Positions 34,602 to 44,625 of a stretch of DNA of 64,000 nt are shown one piece after another. The stretch comes from Pseudomonas sp. S30 (GTDB lineage: Bacteria > Pseudomonadota > Gammaproteobacteria > Pseudomonadales > Pseudomonadaceae). The first letter of the stretch is position 1, and the number at the start of each line of letters is the position of its first letter. The position numbers and the translations under genes were made by a program. Under the pieces are notes generated by a model. The model did not search any database. It worked only from the letters and a program-made list of their open reading frames with translations, and was not told the origin of the DNA. Where the stretch lies: positions 186,001-250,000 of the forward strand of contig NZ_JACVTO010000004.1 in the NCBI RefSeq assembly GCF_016518545.1. The letters are read 5' to 3'.

Positions 34602-37571
34602 ATGCAACTGACTCACTCGAAACGTCCCGTATTCGGCACGCTGGCGCTGGCCACTGCCATCCTCGCCTTCGGACCCGCAGGCGTGCGCCAGGCCGAGGCG
34701 CAGCCGTCCGTGGAGGCGCCAGGCGCGGGGGCGCGCGCATTCGACTTTGCGATAGAGCGCGCAGCGCTGGATGACGTGCTGCTGAGCATTTCCCGCACCA
34801 GCGGTACCATCATTTCGTTCCAGCAGGATCTTGTGCAAGGCTTGACCAGTGGTCCGATCCAGGGTGCCCTGACCACCCCCGAGGCGTTGCACTCGGCGCT
34901 GCGAGGCTCGGGGCTTGAGGCGTTGCCCAGCGGTGATGGCGGGTGGACTCTGCAGCGTGCGCCCGTACCCGCGGCAGCGGTGGCACCTGCCGTCCAGTCC
35001 GTCGGCAATCCTGCCACCCGCGCCGGCGTGCCAGGCGATGTCGCATTGGAGAAAGTCACTGTCACTGGCTCGCGCATTCCGCGCGCTCAAGTGGAAGGGC
35101 CTTCGCCTGTGAACGTGATCACCAGCGAGGAGATCGCCGCGCGCGGCTACCGCAATGTGTACGATGCACTGGCTTCCCAAACTCAGAACACCGGCATGAC
35201 CCAGGGGGAAGACTATGGCAATACCTTCCAGCCTGCGGCCAGTGCTTTGAACCTGCGGGGCCTGGGTCCGAACCACACGTTGGTGCTGGTCAACGGTCGC
35301 CGGATCGCCGATTACCCCACAGCCTACGGCGGCACCGTCAACTTCACGAACCTGGCCAACATCCCGTCGATGATGATCGAGCGCATCGAGATTCTCAGCA
35401 GCGGTGCGTCGGCCGTCTATGGCTCGGATGCGATCGCGGGGGTGGTCAACATCATTCTCAAGGACAAGACCCAGGGCGTGGATGTCAATGTGCGAGGCGG
35501 CTACACGCAGCGTGGGGGCGGTGACAACCAGCGCGTGCAGATCACCGGCGGGGATACCTGGGGCGACTTCGACGGGATCTTCGGGCTTGAATTGAGCCAG
35601 CGCCAGCCGATCTGGGCCAACCAGCGCAGCTTCATGCAGGACGGCCCAGTGACCAACGTGGGCTATCGACGGAACCTGGACACTGGCAACTACCTGGGCC
35701 CTGACTGCAGCTCCTATGGTGGCGTCTACGGTGGCAAGCTCGAAAATGCCAACGGCCGATGCACCACGCACCAGTACTACAACGACTACTGGACGGTACA
35801 GGCGCAAAAAGAGAACTACGACGGTTACACCCGCGGCACCTGGCATTTCAGCGACACCGGCAAAGCGTTCGCCGACCTGATGTTCGGATTCGATCACACG
35901 CAGAACAACACCCGTGGGCCCAGCTTTACCTCCCCGGACTTCATCAATCAGGACACCGGTGACCTGGAGCGCTGGTATCGCAGCTTCGCCAGTGAAGAAA
36001 TAGGCGGCAAGACCAGCAACAACAGCAAGTGGCGAGAAGTGTCCTGGACCGGTACGCTCGGGATCGAAGACACCTTCGCCAACAGCGACTGGGGCTATCA
36101 GCTGGCGGCCAACCGCTCGGAGTACACCAGCACCCGTGATACTCGGTACACGCCGCTGAGCAGTATCAGGGATTATTTTCTAGGGCCACAACTGGGCACC
36201 CAGGGCGGTTACCCGGTGTTCGCACCCGACCCGTCGCGGCTCGACACGCCGCTCACGCCGGAGCAGTGGCGCCAATTTCGCGGTAGCCTCACGCAACGCA
36301 GCAAGTCGGTTTCGCAAACCTTCAGCGCCGGCATCAACGGCGATCTGTTCGATCTCCCGGCCGGGCCGGTCGGTTTCGCCGGCATTGCCGAGGTGGGCAG
36401 GCAGTCGTATCACATCGATGTCGACGACCACCTCAATGACGGCACCTTCTACAACACCACCCCGGGCTCCAACTCAGGTGGCTCCCGCGACCGTTATGCC
36501 GTGGGAGGTGAACTCAGCATCCCGCTGACCGACACGCTGCTCGCTTCTGCGGCAGGGCGTTGGGACCAATACAAGTTCAGTGGGCGCACCGAGCAGCAGA
36601 ACACCTACAACCTGGGTCTGGAATGGCGCCCGGTCAACAGTCTGCTGATTCGCGGCAGTTACGGCACGAGTTTCAGGGCACCTGACCTGAATTACCTGTA
36701 CCAGGCGGACACCAACGGCTACTACCCGGATCAGATCGACTACTACGGTTGCAGCAAGGGCGTGGAAGGGGCATGCGATCGTGGCCGGGTGGACTACACC
36801 CAGAGTGGCACCCCCGACCTGCAATCGGAGCGGGGCAAGTCGTGGACCTATGGCTTCGTCTGGTCACCGTCCAACCAGTTCGATTTCTCCGCAGATTTCT
36901 GGCGGGTGGAAATCACCGACCTGCTGACCACCGTCGACGCCAACCGATTGCTGCAGCAGGAGAACCAGTGCCGCAATGGACAGCTCGACGCGGCCACTTG
37001 CGAGGACGTGCTCGCGCGCGTGCAACGCAACACCAGTGATGCTGCCGTAGACCCGAACAGGTTGCAGCGTGTACAGGTCAATGCGATCAACGCCGCCAGT
37101 GAGCGGGTCAGTGGCCTGGACCTCAAGAGCAACATCCGCTGGGGAGCCGGCCAGTATGGGGCATTCAGTTCGCAGCTTGGGTACAGCGCCGTGCTGTCGC
37201 ACTATTACAAGGAATCCGAAGGCGCCGACACGCAGAACCTGCGCAGCAGCAACAGCAATTACGACTGGCGCAGCAAGGTCAACGCCAGCATCACCTGGGA
37301 CTACGACCGTCTGAGCGCGACGCTGGCCGGGATCCGCTATGGCAGCGTCACCAATGCCGCAGGCGATGGTCGCCTGTCGCCGTGGACCACGTTCAATGCC
37401 AGCGCGCGCTACCAGGTCAGCAAGAAGGCCAGCGTGGGCGTGACGGTCAACAACCTGCTCAATCGCATCAAGAAAGACGACTCGGCGGGTTGGCCGTATT
37501 ACCCAACTGGCAACTATGACCCCTACGGTCGGCAAGTCTGGCTGGACGTCAGCTATCACTTCGGAAGCTGA
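34602..37571 (+). CDS. TonB-dependent receptor 1 with STN signalling domain
   Basis: A 989-residue outer-membrane receptor. Signal peptide about residues 1-34 ending in QAEA; STN signalling domain about 45-105 (DFAIERAALDDVLLSISRTS); plug about 145-265 with VTVTGSRIPRAQVEG and LVLVNGRRIADY; then a 22-strand barrel. The GSRIPR-type plug is typical of the large Xanthomonas/Caulobacter receptor group and less usual in Pseudomonas. ATG 34602 has GGGAGG upstream. With fecIR before it and the Yej importer after it, a peptide-like ligand is likely. TonB, ExbB and ExbD must come from elsewhere. Confidence 0.9.
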   Translation: MQLTHSKRPVFGTLALATAILAFGPAGVRQAEAQPSVEAPGAGARAFDFAIERAALDDVLLSISRTSGTIISFQQDLVQGLTSGPIQGALTTPEALHSALRGSGLEALPSGDGGWTLQRAPVPAAAVAPAVQSVGNPATRAGVPGDVALEKVTVTGSRIPRAQVEGPSPVNVITSEEIAARGYRNVYDALASQTQNTGMTQGEDYGNTFQPAASALNLRGLGPNHTLVLVNGRRIADYPTAYGGTVNFTNLANIPSMMIERIEILSSGASAVYGSDAIAGVVNIILKDKTQGVDVNVRGGYTQRGGGDNQRVQITGGDTWGDFDGIFGLELSQRQPIWANQRSFMQDGPVTNVGYRRNLDTGNYLGPDCSSYGGVYGGKLENANGRCTTHQYYNDYWTVQAQKENYDGYTRGTWHFSDTGKAFADLMFGFDHTQNNTRGPSFTSPDFINQDTGDLERWYRSFASEEIGGKTSNNSKWREVSWTGTLGIEDTFANSDWGYQLAANRSEYTSTRDTRYTPLSSIRDYFLGPQLGTQGGYPVFAPDPSRLDTPLTPEQWRQFRGSLTQRSKSVSQTFSAGINGDLFDLPAGPVGFAGIAEVGRQSYHIDVDDHLNDGTFYNTTPGSNSGGSRDRYAVGGELSIPLTDTLLASAAGRWDQYKFSGRTEQQNTYNLGLEWRPVNSLLIRGSYGTSFRAPDLNYLYQADTNGYYPDQIDYYGCSKGVEGACDRGRVDYTQSGTPDLQSERGKSWTYGFVWSPSNQFDFSADFWRVEITDLLTTVDANRLLQQENQCRNGQLDAATCEDVLARVQRNTSDAAVDPNRLQRVQVNAINAASERVSGLDLKSNIRWGAGQYGAFSSQLGYSAVLSHYYKESEGADTQNLRSSNSNYDWRSKVNASITWDYDRLSATLAGIRYGSVTNAAGDGRLSPWTTFNASARYQVSKKASVGVTVNNLLNRIKKDDSAGWPYYPTGNYDPYGRQVWLDVSYHFGS

Positions 37572-37585
37572 GGGGCCGGGCTGTC

Positions 37586-37606
37586 GGCTCGTCCATCGGA
37601 CGGGCC
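37586..37606 (+). terminator. Candidate terminator after TonB receptor 1
   Basis: A 9-bp stem GGCTCGTCC/GGACGGGCC (37586-37594 and 37598-37606, one G-T mismatch pairing) with loop ATC follows the receptor 1 stop by 15 bases. Only TT follows, so it may be weak. It would separate receptor 1 from the promoter of receptor 2. Confidence 0.4.
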
Positions 37607-37620
37607 TTCGACCTGGTGCA

Positions 37621-37670
37621 ACAGCATAAGCTCATGCCCAATCCATATAACGACGCTCTATAAAATAGCG
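37621..37670 (+). promoter_or_regulatory. Promoter-like sequence upstream of TonB receptor 2 (copy B)
   Basis: Bases 37621-37670 read ACAGCATAAGC, then CCCAAT and CTATAAAA, with the same order and nearly the same spacing as copy A (34501-34550); it begins 108 bases before the receptor 2 ATG (101 in copy A). Between the shared blocks the bases differ, which argues for constraint and not for a recent duplication. Confidence 0.55.
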
Positions 37671-37728
37671 GCTCTCGCTGCACAAACCTGCATAACCCGA
37701 ACAGAGCAGGACAGGGAGCCCGCAGCCG

Positions 37729-40620
37729 ATGAGATCCACCCGAACCTTTTCAACGCCGTTCGCGCTGACATTCGCTGCCAGCGTCATCGGCAACGTCAAC
37801 GCCGCCACTTTCGACATCCCGCCCGGTCCTCTGGATCAGACGCTGCTGAGCATTTCCCGGCAAAGCAGCAAGGCCATCTCATTCGATCAGTCCCTGGTAC
37901 GCGGTTACCAGGCCCCGGCCATCAAGGGAGAACTCACCCCCGCACAGGCGCTCGAGATTGCGCTCCAGGGCACGGGGGTGCAGGAGACCGACCAAGGCGA
38001 AGGTATCGTTCTGAGCGCGGCGCCTGCCACCCGCGCAGTCCAGCCGGCCGTGCCGTCTTCGTCAGCCGCACCGCAACTGGCGCGAATAGAGGTGACCGGG
38101 AGCGCCATTCGCCGCGTGGATGCGGAGACCGCCGTGCCGGTCACCATTCTGCGTACCGAGGACCTGCGCAAACAGGGCGTGACGACGACCGAGCAACTCA
38201 TGAACCGGATCGCCGCCAACCAGTCTTCGGTCGGCGCGGGCCGCTCGGTGGGCAGCAGCAGCGGCGGGGCATCGTTCGCCGATCTGCGCGGCATTGGTGC
38301 CAACAAGACGCTGGTACTGCTGAACGGGCGACGGCTGAGCAACAACGCCACCAGTTCGAGTGCCGGATCAGGCGTCGACCTGAACACCATTCCCTTCGCG
38401 GCGATCGAGCGGGTCGAGGTACTGCGCGATGGCGCCTCGGCGCTGTATGGCACCGACGCCATTGGGGGGGTGATCAATTTCATCACCAAAAAGAGCGTGA
38501 CACAGGGCCAGTTGACCGCCGGGGGCAGTTCGCCGACCCACGCCGGCGGCGGCGATACCCGCAATTTCAGTGGCAGTTGGGGATTCGGCGATCTGGACGA
38601 CGACCGCTTCAACGTCTTTGGCGTGTACAGCCATGACAAACAACAAAGCCTCGAAGCCAAGGACCGGGACTACACCTACAACTACCAGCCGGGCAGGGGG
38701 CTGGATTATTCGTCCGGTACCGCATCGCCGGCCAACTGGAGTCAGGGCGCCAATGCGACCAACCCGCTGGCGGCATCAGGCTGCAACGGTCCTGGTCTGA
38801 TCGCCCGCAACGGGATCTGTCGTCAGTCGGTATGGAGCTATCTGGACCTGGTGCCGGAAACCGAGAAGGACGCCTTCTTCGGCAAGGCGACGGGCAAACT
38901 CTCGGATGACCATAGCGTGAGCCTGGAGTACTTCTGGGCGCGCAACAGGAACTGGACGCAAATCGGCCCAGGTTTGCTCACCGGCCTGCAGGTCAACCCA
39001 GGGACCACCTTCTACCCCGGCAACGGTATCACCCCGGGGCCCACGAACTTCACGCTCGATCCGTCGCAACCTGTGGATGTGAACTGGCGCGAAAGCGAAA
39101 TCGGTGCACGTCGGCATCGCGATGACAACGTCAATCAGCGCTTGCTGTTGACCTTCGATGGCAACGTCGGCGGATGGGACTACAACCTGGGTGCCGCCTA
39201 CAACCAGAGCAAGGTCACCAATACCATCCTCGGCGGCTATGTGGACGATCGCGCGGTGGCGCAGGGCATCGCCAACGGCGTGGTCAACCCCTTCGGCCCG
39301 CAGAGTGCGGCGGGTCAGGCATTGCTGGCAGCGAACAACATCGATGGCGACTACGGCGTCGCCGTCGGCCGCGTGAAGAGCCTCGATGGGCGCGTCAGCC
39401 GGGATGTCGGCGACTGGTTCGGGGCAGGACCGGCCGCCCTGGCGTTGGGGGGCGAATACCGCAAGGAAGAATTTCACCAGGATTTCTCGGCGTTCGACGC
39501 CAACATCCAGAGCCTGGGCGTGGACCCCAACGCGGCCGTTTCCGGTGACCGGTCGGTGCAGGCCCAGTACGCGGAGCTGAACGTGCCGGTGCTCGATAGC
39601 CTGGAACTGTCGGCCGCTGTGCGCCATGACAAGTACAGCGACTTTGGCAGCACCACCAACCCCAAGTACTCGTTCCGCTTTCAGCCTTTCAAACAGGTGG
39701 TGGTTCGCGGTGCCTACAGCGAAGGGTTCCGCGCACCGTCGCTGTACGAGCTGTACAACCCGATATCCACGGGCTACACCGTGGCCAACTACAACGACCC
39801 TCGCCTGTGCTCGGGGGGATCGCCTTCCAACGGCGGCCTGGCCAATCGTGACTGCGCACAGCAGTTCTTCAACCGGACCGGTGGCAATTCCGATCTGAAA
39901 CCGGAAACCGCACGTAACGTCACCCTCGGCGTTGTCTATCAACCTGTCGACACACTGTCGCTGGGCCTGGATTTCTGGTGGATCAAGATCGCCAACCAGA
40001 TTTCCGAATTCCCCGAAAACGCCGTGTTCGACCAGCCTGATCTCTACCCCGAGCGTATCGTGCGCAAGCCCGATGGCTCCATCGACCACATCGTCACGGG
40101 CCTGGCGAACCTGGGCAAGGTGAAAACCAGCGGCGTGGACGTGAGCTTCGACTACCGCTTCCCGCAAACGCCTTGGGGCCAGTTCGGCGCCAACCTCCAA
40201 GGCACTTATGTCACCCGGTACGATTACCAGCAGGACCTCGACGGCCAGTACATCGACAAGCTGGGCGACTATCGCGGCGGCACCTTCGCCTCGGCCGGGG
40301 TAGCGACTCGCTGGCGCCACAGCCTCAACGGCACCTGGAGCAAGGGCCCCCTGGGCGCCACGCTGACCAACCGCTTCTCCTCGGGCTACAACGACGACGA
40401 TCGCTCCACCCACGGCAAGGTGGGGTCGTGGAATGTCTGGGACCTGGCAGGTACCTACACCTGGCGCGACACCGCGCAAGTGACGGTAGGCGTACAGAAC
40501 CTGTTCGACCGCGAGCCGCCGTTCAGCAACCAGACTTCGACCTTCCAGAGCGGATACGACCCCCGTTACTCGGACCCGTTCGGACGCACCCTGTACACCC
40601 GCGTGTCCTACAACTTCTGA
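37729..40620 (+). CDS. TonB-dependent receptor 2 with STN signalling domain
   Basis: A 963-residue receptor. Signal peptide about 1-25 (IGNVNA), STN domain about 28-82 (DIPPGPLDQTLLSISRQSSK), plug about 115-235 with EVTGSAIRRVDAET and LVLLNGRRLSNN, barrel to the terminal aromatic RVSYNF that marks outer-membrane proteins. It shares the overall plan of receptor 1 but differs throughout the barrel, so it probably binds another ligand or a variant. GGGAG precedes ATG 37729. The yejA-type gene begins 74 bases after its stop. Having two STN receptors with one FecI/FecR pair is unusual. Confidence 0.9.
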   Translation: MRSTRTFSTPFALTFAASVIGNVNAATFDIPPGPLDQTLLSISRQSSKAISFDQSLVRGYQAPAIKGELTPAQALEIALQGTGVQETDQGEGIVLSAAPATRAVQPAVPSSSAAPQLARIEVTGSAIRRVDAETAVPVTILRTEDLRKQGVTTTEQLMNRIAANQSSVGAGRSVGSSSGGASFADLRGIGANKTLVLLNGRRLSNNATSSSAGSGVDLNTIPFAAIERVEVLRDGASALYGTDAIGGVINFITKKSVTQGQLTAGGSSPTHAGGGDTRNFSGSWGFGDLDDDRFNVFGVYSHDKQQSLEAKDRDYTYNYQPGRGLDYSSGTASPANWSQGANATNPLAASGCNGPGLIARNGICRQSVWSYLDLVPETEKDAFFGKATGKLSDDHSVSLEYFWARNRNWTQIGPGLLTGLQVNPGTTFYPGNGITPGPTNFTLDPSQPVDVNWRESEIGARRHRDDNVNQRLLLTFDGNVGGWDYNLGAAYNQSKVTNTILGGYVDDRAVAQGIANGVVNPFGPQSAAGQALLAANNIDGDYGVAVGRVKSLDGRVSRDVGDWFGAGPAALALGGEYRKEEFHQDFSAFDANIQSLGVDPNAAVSGDRSVQAQYAELNVPVLDSLELSAAVRHDKYSDFGSTTNPKYSFRFQPFKQVVVRGAYSEGFRAPSLYELYNPISTGYTVANYNDPRLCSGGSPSNGGLANRDCAQQFFNRTGGNSDLKPETARNVTLGVVYQPVDTLSLGLDFWWIKIANQISEFPENAVFDQPDLYPERIVRKPDGSIDHIVTGLANLGKVKTSGVDVSFDYRFPQTPWGQFGANLQGTYVTRYDYQQDLDGQYIDKLGDYRGGTFASAGVATRWRHSLNGTWSKGPLGATLTNRFSSGYNDDDRSTHGKVGSWNVWDLAGTYTWRDTAQVTVGVQNLFDREPPFSNQTSTFQSGYDPRYSDPFGRTLYTRVSYNF

Positions 40621-40694
40621 TGCGCGCGGCGTCAGCGCGTGCAAGCGCGCTGATGTATCCAAAGCGAGTCGCTGCCGCCAAGGAGCTACGTTCC

Positions 40695-42548
40695 ATGCTG
40701 TTTCGATGCATCCTGCTGATCGCCTGCCTGCTGGCCCAGGTGACGCCGTCATTCGCTCGACCTGTTCACGCGCTGACCGTTTATGGCGAGCCACCCAAGT
40801 ACCGCGCGGCCTTCAGCTATTTCGACTACGTCAACCCCGCGGCCCCCAAGGGCGGCAGCTTCCGGCGTTCATCGATGGAAAGCGGCTCGTTCGATCACCT
40901 GATTCCCTACGTAGACAAAGGCACTGGCGTTGCCCAGATCCAAGGCTGGTTGTACAGCCCGCTCGCCTACCGTTCCCTGGATGAGCCCTACACCGTGTAT
41001 GGCCTGGTGGCGCAGACCATGGAACTGGCCCCCGACCGGACCTGGTTGCGCTTCAACCTCGACCCCCGTGCCCGCTTCGACGACGGATCGGCCATTACGG
41101 CCGAGGATGTGAAGTACACGTTCGAGCTGCTCAACACGCAGGGGAGCCTGAGCTACCGCCAGCGCTTTGCCGATGTCGATCAGGTGATCGTCGAATCGCC
41201 GACCCAGGTGCGCTTCACCTTCAAGAGCGCGGACAACCGCACCTTGCCCCTGGACATCGCTTCGCTGCCTGTGCTGCCGGAACACTGGTGGCGCACGCGC
41301 GATTTCGCCAGCGGCGGTGGCTTCGAAGCCCCGCTGGGTAGCGGTCCGTACCGCATCAGCGCGGTCGACAATGGCCGCAGCGTGACGTTCGAGCGGGTCA
41401 AGGACTGGTGGGCGCGCGATCTGCCGGTCAGCCGCGGCCTGTACAACTTCGACAGCCTGCGCCTGGAGTTTTTCGCCGACACGGACGTGTCCCGGCAATT
41501 GCTTCGCGCGCAGGGCTACGACTTCAATCGCGAGTTCTCCGCCACCAACTACATGACCGGGTATGCGGGCCAGGCGCTGGCCGATGGGCGTCTGCAGCGC
41601 GAGCACCTGGCGCCCCAGGCCGTGCAGGGCACTCAAGGCTTCGTCTTCAATCTGCACAAGCCCAAGTTCCAGGACCGTCGCGTGCGTCAGGCGCTGAGCC
41701 TGTTGTGGGATTTCGACTGGACCAATCGGCAGATCATGCACGGGATGTACCTGCGTCAACGCAGCTTCTTTTCCCGCAGCGAGCTGGCGGCCACGCAACT
41801 GCCGGACGCCGATGAACGCTCGATTCTGCAGCCATTGCGGGGCTTGGTTGCGCCTGAAGTGTTCGATCAGGTGTACCAGCCTCCGGTAACCAGTGGCTCC
41901 GGGCATATTCGGCCGCAACAGCTGCAGGCGCTCGAACTGCTCGAAGCGGCAGGCTGGCGGCCCCAAGGCGATCAGTTGGTCAATGCCGAGGGCGAACCGC
42001 TGCACTTCACGTTTCTGGTCGATCAGAAAGGTTTCGAGCGGCTGCTGCTGCCCTTCAAGCGCAACCTGGCGCAGATCGGTATCGGTTTCGACATTCGCAT
42101 GGTCGATTCGGCGCAATACACCAACCGGGTACGTGCCCGGGATTACGACATGATCGTCACCGGTTACCCCGTCAGCCCGTCACCGGGCGCAGAGCTGTTG
42201 AACTACTACAGCTCGCAAAGCGCCGACGATCCAGGCTCCAATAACTACATGTCGCTCAAGGACCCAGCGGTCGACATTCTGCTCGACGGGCTGGTGCACG
42301 CCAGCGACCGGCCGACGATGGTGCGCTACGCCCATGCCCTGGATCGGGTGTTGCAATGGGGGTACTACTGGATTTCCAATTACTATCCGCCTGGCTCGTC
42401 GTCGGTATGGTGGAACCGCTTCGGGCGGCCGAAGATCGCGCCGCTCTTCGATGTGGGCATCGACACCTGGTGGCAAGTCAGCGCCACCCCCCTGACCACC
42501 GCGCAGATGCGCGAGCAGCACGAGGCGTCCCGTCATGCTGGCCTATAG
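40695..42548 (+). CDS. yejA: Periplasmic peptide-binding protein, YejA/NppA type (cluster 2)
   Basis: A 617-residue extracellular solute-binding protein. The ATG at 40695 has AAGGAG upstream and opens a signal peptide ([21 protein letters not shown]); earlier in-frame starts reach back over the receptor gene and are rejected. [33 protein letters not shown] and [16 protein letters not shown] match the copy at 4662-6494 nearly throughout. The family includes E. coli YejA (microcin C uptake) and P. aeruginosa NppA (peptidyl-nucleoside antibiotic uptake). It overlaps yejB by 14 bases. Confidence 0.92.
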   Translation: MLFRCILLIACLLAQVTPSFARPVHALTVYGEPPKYRAAFSYFDYVNPAAPKGGSFRRSSMESGSFDHLIPYVDKGTGVAQIQGWLYSPLAYRSLDEPYTVYGLVAQTMELAPDRTWLRFNLDPRARFDDGSAITAEDVKYTFELLNTQGSLSYRQRFADVDQVIVESPTQVRFTFKSADNRTLPLDIASLPVLPEHWWRTRDFASGGGFEAPLGSGPYRISAVDNGRSVTFERVKDWWARDLPVSRGLYNFDSLRLEFFADTDVSRQLLRAQGYDFNREFSATNYMTGYAGQALADGRLQREHLAPQAVQGTQGFVFNLHKPKFQDRRVRQALSLLWDFDWTNRQIMHGMYLRQRSFFSRSELAATQLPDADERSILQPLRGLVAPEVFDQVYQPPVTSGSGHIRPQQLQALELLEAAGWRPQGDQLVNAEGEPLHFTFLVDQKGFERLLLPFKRNLAQIGIGFDIRMVDSAQYTNRVRARDYDMIVTGYPVSPSPGAELLNYYSSQSADDPGSNNYMSLKDPAVDILLDGLVHASDRPTMVRYAHALDRVLQWGYYWISNYYPPGSSSVWWNRFGRPKIAPLFDVGIDTWWQVSATPLTTAQMREQHEASRHAGL

Positions 42549-43599
42549 TGCGCGACGCCTGCTATTGATCGTGCCGACGCTGCTGTGCATCCTGCTGGTC
42601 AATTTCTTCATTGTGCAGGCGGCACCCGGGGGGCCGGTGGAGCAGGCCATTGCGCGTCTTCAGGGCATTGGCAGCCAAGCGTCGGTGGGGGGCGGCCATG
42701 TGGAGTCGGTGGGGCAGCCTGGGCGTTCCGACCGGGGTCTGGATCCGGCGCTGATCGCCGAGATCGAGCGCCAGTATGGCTTCGACAAGCCGCTGGGGCA
42801 GCGTCTGTGGCTGATGCTGAAGAACTACGCGCAGCTGGACTTCGGTGAAAGCTTCTTTCGCGGCGCCAAGGTCACCGACCTGATCCTTGAAAAAATGCCG
42901 GTCACGCTTTCCCTGGGCTTCTGGGCCACTGCGCTGAGCTACCTGATTTCGATTCCGTTGGGCATTCGCAAGGCCGTGCGCCACGGTAGCCGGTTCGATG
43001 TGTGGAGCAGTGTGGCGATCATCATAGGTCACGCCATACCGGCATTTCTGTTCGCGCTGTTGCTGATCGTGGTGTTCGGTGGCGGCAGTCTGTTGCACTG
43101 GTTTCCGGTGCGAGGTCTGGTGTCGGAGAACTTCGCCCAGATGTCATGGCCGGGGCAGGTCGTCGATTATTTCTGGCACTTGGTACTGCCTGTACTGGCA
43201 CTGGTGATCGGCAGTTTCGCGACCCTGACCATTCTGACCAAGAACAGCGTTCTCGACGAAATCAGCCGTCAGTACGTGGTCACCGCACGGGCCAAGGGGT
43301 TCAGCGAGCGGCAGGTGCTGCGCCGGCACGTGATGCGCAACGCCATGTTGATGGTGGTGGCAGGCTTGCCCCAGGCCCTGATCAACCTGCTGTTCGGTGG
43401 CTCGTTGCTCATCGAGGTGATCTTTTCGCTCGACGGCCTCGGGCGCCTGAGCTACGACGCCGCGGTATCGCGTGATTATCCGGTGGTGTTCGGCACGCTG
43501 TTCATCTTCACGCTGGTCGGCCTGGTGATCAAGTTGCTCGGCGACCTCTGCTACCAGTGGCTCGATCCCCGTCTGGACTTCTCGGCAAGGAAACACTGA
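42535..43599 (+). CDS. yejB: Peptide ABC transporter permease, YejB type (cluster 2)
   Basis: A 354-residue permease with [18 protein letters not shown] as first helix, [17 protein letters not shown] and the EAA loop near [14 protein letters not shown] 42535 lies inside the end of yejA. A variable stretch at about residues 45-60 ([17 protein letters not shown]) differs most from the paralogue at 3607-4665; the membrane core is very similar. It pairs with YejE to form the channel. Confidence 0.92.
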   Translation: MLAYSARRLLLIVPTLLCILLVNFFIVQAAPGGPVEQAIARLQGIGSQASVGGGHVESVGQPGRSDRGLDPALIAEIERQYGFDKPLGQRLWLMLKNYAQLDFGESFFRGAKVTDLILEKMPVTLSLGFWATALSYLISIPLGIRKAVRHGSRFDVWSSVAIIIGHAIPAFLFALLLIVVFGGGSLLHWFPVRGLVSENFAQMSWPGQVVDYFWHLVLPVLALVIGSFATLTILTKNSVLDEISRQYVVTARAKGFSERQVLRRHVMRNAMLMVVAGLPQALINLLFGGSLLIEVIFSLDGLGRLSYDAAVSRDYPVVFGTLFIFTLVGLVIKLLGDLCYQWLDPRLDFSARKH

Positions 43600-44621
43600 T
43601 GTTCGTATTGTCCGCTCCCACTCGCCGACGCTGGTTGCATTTTCGACGCAACCGCCGAGGCTGGTGGTCGATGTGCCTGTTCGTCGGGTTGTTCGTCGTG
43701 TGTCTGGCGGGCGAGCTGATCGCCAACGACAAGCCGCTGCTGATCGCCTACAAAGGCTCGCTGTTCTTTCCGGTCGTGCAGCGCTACACCGAACAGGATT
43801 TCGGCGGCGAGCTGCCATTTCAACCGGATTACCGCGACAGCTACGTGCGTGAGCTGATCGAAGGGCAGGGCGGCTGGATGCTGTTCCCGCCAGTGCCGTT
43901 CAGCTACGACACCGTTAATTACGATCTGACCACGCCAGCACCCACGCCACCCTCGGCCCAGAACTGGCTGGGCACCGACGATCAAGCGCGTGACGTGCTG
44001 GCCAGGGTGATCTTCGGAACGCGGGTGTCGTTGCTGTTCGCCCTGGCACTGACTGCGATCAGTACCGTGATCGGTGTCCTGGCAGGCGCCCTCCAGGGCT
44101 ATTTCGCCGGTTGCGTCGACCTCTTCGGGCAGCGACTGCAAGAGGTCTGGGCAGGCTTGCCAGTGCTGTACCTGCTGATCATCCTTTCAGGCTTCGTCGA
44201 GCCTGGTTTCTGGTGGTTGCTGGGCATCATGGCACTGTTTTCCTGGCTGGCCCTGGTCGATGTCGTGCGCGCCGAGTTCCTGCGCGGGCGTAACCTGGAG
44301 TATGTCAAGGCGGCCAAGGCCCTGGGGGTTGGTAACCTCCAGATCATGCTGCGCCACATCCTGCCCAACGCGATGACCGCAACCCTGAGCTATCTGCCCT
44401 TCATTGTGACCGGCGCGATCTCGACGCTCACGGCGCTGGATTTTCTGGGTTTCGGCATGCCTTTGGGCACGGCCTCGCTGGGCGAGCTGATCAGTCAGGG
44501 CAAGAACAATCTGCAAGCGCCCTGGCTGGCGCTCACTGCGTTCTTCTCACTGGCGTTGATCCTGTCGCTGCTGGTGTTCATGGGCGAGGCGTGTCGCGAC
44601 GCCTTCGACCCGAGGGCCTGA
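43599..44621 (+). CDS. yejE: Peptide ABC transporter permease, YejE type (cluster 2)
   Basis: A 340-residue permease; ATG 43599 overlaps the yejB stop in TGATG, which sets the start over an earlier in-frame one. After one helix it carries the periplasmic insert FGGELPFQPDYRDSYVREL, GGWMLF and NWLGTDDQARDV, then the permease core with the EAA loop near AAKALGVGN. It is highly similar to the paralogue at 2582-3607 along its whole length. Confidence 0.92.
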   Translation: MFVLSAPTRRRWLHFRRNRRGWWSMCLFVGLFVVCLAGELIANDKPLLIAYKGSLFFPVVQRYTEQDFGGELPFQPDYRDSYVRELIEGQGGWMLFPPVPFSYDTVNYDLTTPAPTPPSAQNWLGTDDQARDVLARVIFGTRVSLLFALALTAISTVIGVLAGALQGYFAGCVDLFGQRLQEVWAGLPVLYLLIILSGFVEPGFWWLLGIMALFSWLALVDVVRAEFLRGRNLEYVKAAKALGVGNLQIMLRHILPNAMTATLSYLPFIVTGAISTLTALDFLGFGMPLGTASLGELISQGKNNLQAPWLALTAFFSLALILSLLVFMGEACRDAFDPRA

Positions 44622-44625
44622 GCCC

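Noticed and set aside
40173..40694. Upstream extension of the cluster 2 yejA frame into TonB receptor 2
   Set aside because: Signal peptide and AAGGAG site place the start at 40695.
38776..40794. 672-codon open frame on the minus strand, opposite TonB receptor 2
   Set aside because: It lies wholly antisense to a clear receptor gene, has no recognisable domain and an Ala/Val/Gly/Arg-biased composition typical of shadows in GC-rich DNA.
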